From contig NC_091016.1 of assembly GCF_041296385.1 (NCBI RefSeq), positions 10,575,997 through 10,639,996 on the forward strand: a stretch of 64,000 nt of DNA, read 5' to 3'. This document shows, piece by piece, positions 62,944-64,000 of the stretch (positions are counted from its first letter, which is position 1; the number at the start of each line of letters is the position of its first letter). Source of the stretch: Aphelocoma coerulescens (taxonomy: Eukaryota; Chordata; Aves; Passeriformes; Corvidae). The notes under the pieces are model-generated. The model was not told where the DNA came from and did not search any database. It saw nothing but the letters and a program-made list of their open reading frames with translations. The translations under genes were made by a program, and so were the position numbers.

Positions 62944-63804
62944 CGCAAGCCCAGTGCTCTGCAGCTAAATTGTTTGCCTTAAGTGGTCTGGACTGAAGAG
63001 AAGGCCAGCGATGGCAGTGAACTTTGCTGCTTTTCCGCGTGCATGCTGCACCCACCAACGGTGCACCGTGCACGGTTTCTTTGCTCAGCTCGAGCTACAG
63101 CGACACCCTTTCGGTTTCGCTGAGTCCACGCTGCCCATGCAGCTCTCACTCAGCGAAGTGCGCCAGGGGAGAAGCACTTGCTGGAGAAGTCTTTCAATGT
63201 GCAAGGCTTTGAAGGCAGCACCCCAATCGGGACATGAGGAGGGCTGATGAAGAACGTGGTTCTTTCTTGGCAACTTTCTCCTGTGCGAGATGTCTACCGA
63301 AGATCTTTGCTCCTTGCCAGACTGCAGTGTGCACCAGAGTACACTCTGGCCGAGAAGGAGAAGGCAGACAGCACCACCATCTGACGGGCCCTATGCAGGT
63401 TATGACAGAAAGCAGACTGCCCCTGGAAGGCACTGGCAGCTACGAGTTCCCCAAGTGTCAGGGGCAAATGCTGGGCGAGCTCGTCATCCTGGCACGGTTC
63501 TCTGTGCGAGAGCGACTTCTCAGCGGTCCTTCTCGTGGCCCCGATTGCGCTGCTGTGTTTTCAAAGTCCTGCACACTGAAAGACTCATCCAGCAAGTGCT
63601 TCTCCCCTTCAAGTTTCGCTGAGTGAGAGCTACCATGGGTAGTGTGGACGCCGCGAAACCGAAGGGGTCTCCCGCTAGCTCGAGCTGCGGAAAAACCGTG
63701 CACAGCACACTGACAAGCGGCAAAGCACAATGGCCTCGCTCGGCTTCTCTTCTGCCCAGACAACGAAAGGCGAAGAACGAAGCCTCAGAGCACCGGGCTT
63801 GTGC
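62944..63804. repeat. Imperfect inverted repeat (U7)
   Basis: Equivalent of the U1 inverted repeat. The three preceding 1,232-bp sub-copies keep only the plus arm, so only this last copy can form the hairpin. A private C-to-T change at 63624 makes the minus arm match the plus arm slightly better. Confidence 0.75.
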
Positions 63805-64000
63805 GTGCAGCATTGCAGAAAGCCCAGAGACGCCTATCGGGAATTTCGGTCCTTGCGAGAGAGTCTTGTGTGCCTCGTGGTGCTTCGAGCCGAGAAAGAC
63901 CGGGCAGACAGCACCGCCACAGAGGGGGCGCTTTTGCACCTTGTAAAAGGCAAGAGGACTGCTCCTGGAAGGTGGTGCGAATCCCTGTTGCCACTAGTGT

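Larger units (their letters stand above)
58363..63290 (+). repeat. Four tandem copies of a 1,232-bp R-P-Q segment
   Basis: Copies lie at 58363-59594, 59595-60826, 60827-62058 and 62059-63290, all exactly 1,232 bp. Each begins at a shared 12-base stretch (tgtctaccgaag). In ordinary units the R block before P (type A) and the R block after Q (type B) differ on both sides of this stretch. The three internal junctions have B-type bases upstream (gcgagatg) and A-type bases downstream (ctctttgctccttgcgag). This is what an unequal exchange between the two R blocks would produce. Single-base differences, such as those at 58783, 59409, 59931 and 61368, separate the copies. Confidence 0.95.
58404..64000 (+). 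repeat. Macrosatellite unit U7, incomplete, with expanded start
   Basis: Seventh unit. Its first part is expanded by three additional 1,232-bp copies; from 62100 it continues in the ordinary order of R, P, Q, R, inverted Q and R-type blocks. The window ends at the equivalent of U1 position 1901, so the AT-rich parts, pentamer tract and LTR-like element of this unit are not visible. Confidence 0.95.

Noticed and set aside
58363..63290. Reading the 1,232-bp period as a gene cluster
   Set aside because: The period is explained by exchange between two R blocks, and no frame in it is conserved with the diverged paralogous blocks.
1..64000. Prokaryotic features: operons, CRISPR array, insertion sequences, toxin-antitoxin or defence genes
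   Set aside because: The repeats are kilobase-sized without spacers, and no ribosome-binding-site-led coding genes or transposase frames are seen. The sequence character is eukaryotic.

Overview
The window is a tandem array of a large repeat unit, a macrosatellite, from a eukaryotic nuclear genome. I find no convincing protein-coding gene and no tRNA or rRNA gene. Every long open frame is crossed by equally long frames on the other strand, lacks recognisable domains, and is often broken by single-base changes between copies. The host is probably an animal. A solo-LTR-like insertion with a retroviral layout, splice-site-like motifs, CpG-rich blocks alternating with AT-rich ones and the absence of Alu/B1-like SINEs would fit a vertebrate, possibly a bird, but the sequence does not settle the species.

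Layout, phased to the first base of the window: U1 1-9379 (9,379 bp), U2 9380-19468 (10,089), U3 19469-29574 (10,106), U4 29575-38943 (9,369), U5 38944-48312 (9,369), U6 48313-58403 (10,091), then U7 58404-64000, cut off by the window end. Four indels and a homopolymer change explain all the length differences: a 727-bp module present in U2, U3 and U6; a 10-bp insertion in U1 and U3; a 6-bp deletion plus loss of one T in U2; and a 5-bp pentamer loss in U6. At the start of U7 a 1,232-bp segment is itself present four times in a row (58363-63290).

Inside a unit (U1 positions) the order is: CpG-rich block R (1-270), block P (271-985), block Q (986-1145), a second R (1146-1440), an inverted copy of Q plus the end of P (1441-1725), further R-type blocks (1726-2350), AT-richer sequence with an exon-like stretch (2351-3430), degenerate Q and R copies (3431-3870), sequence with short local duplications (3871-5459), a GGCAA/TTGCC pentamer tract (5460-6912) interrupted by a solo-LTR-like element (6065-6388), a segment leading into a 172-bp repeat that flanks the variable 727-bp module (6913-7469), another Q (7470-7727), a second P (7728-8429), an AT-rich insertion (8430-9127), and Q/R that close the unit.

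The array appears to be shaped by recombination at several scales. The unit looks built from diverged, partly inverted copies of a roughly 1.2-kb P-Q-R module. Short units carry a hybrid junction expected from recombination between the 172-bp repeats, and the 1,232-bp sub-array carries a hybrid R junction expected from unequal exchange. Shared variants are distributed as a mosaic among units. Possible functions (CpG-island promoter activity, hairpin RNA, insulator binding) are inference only.
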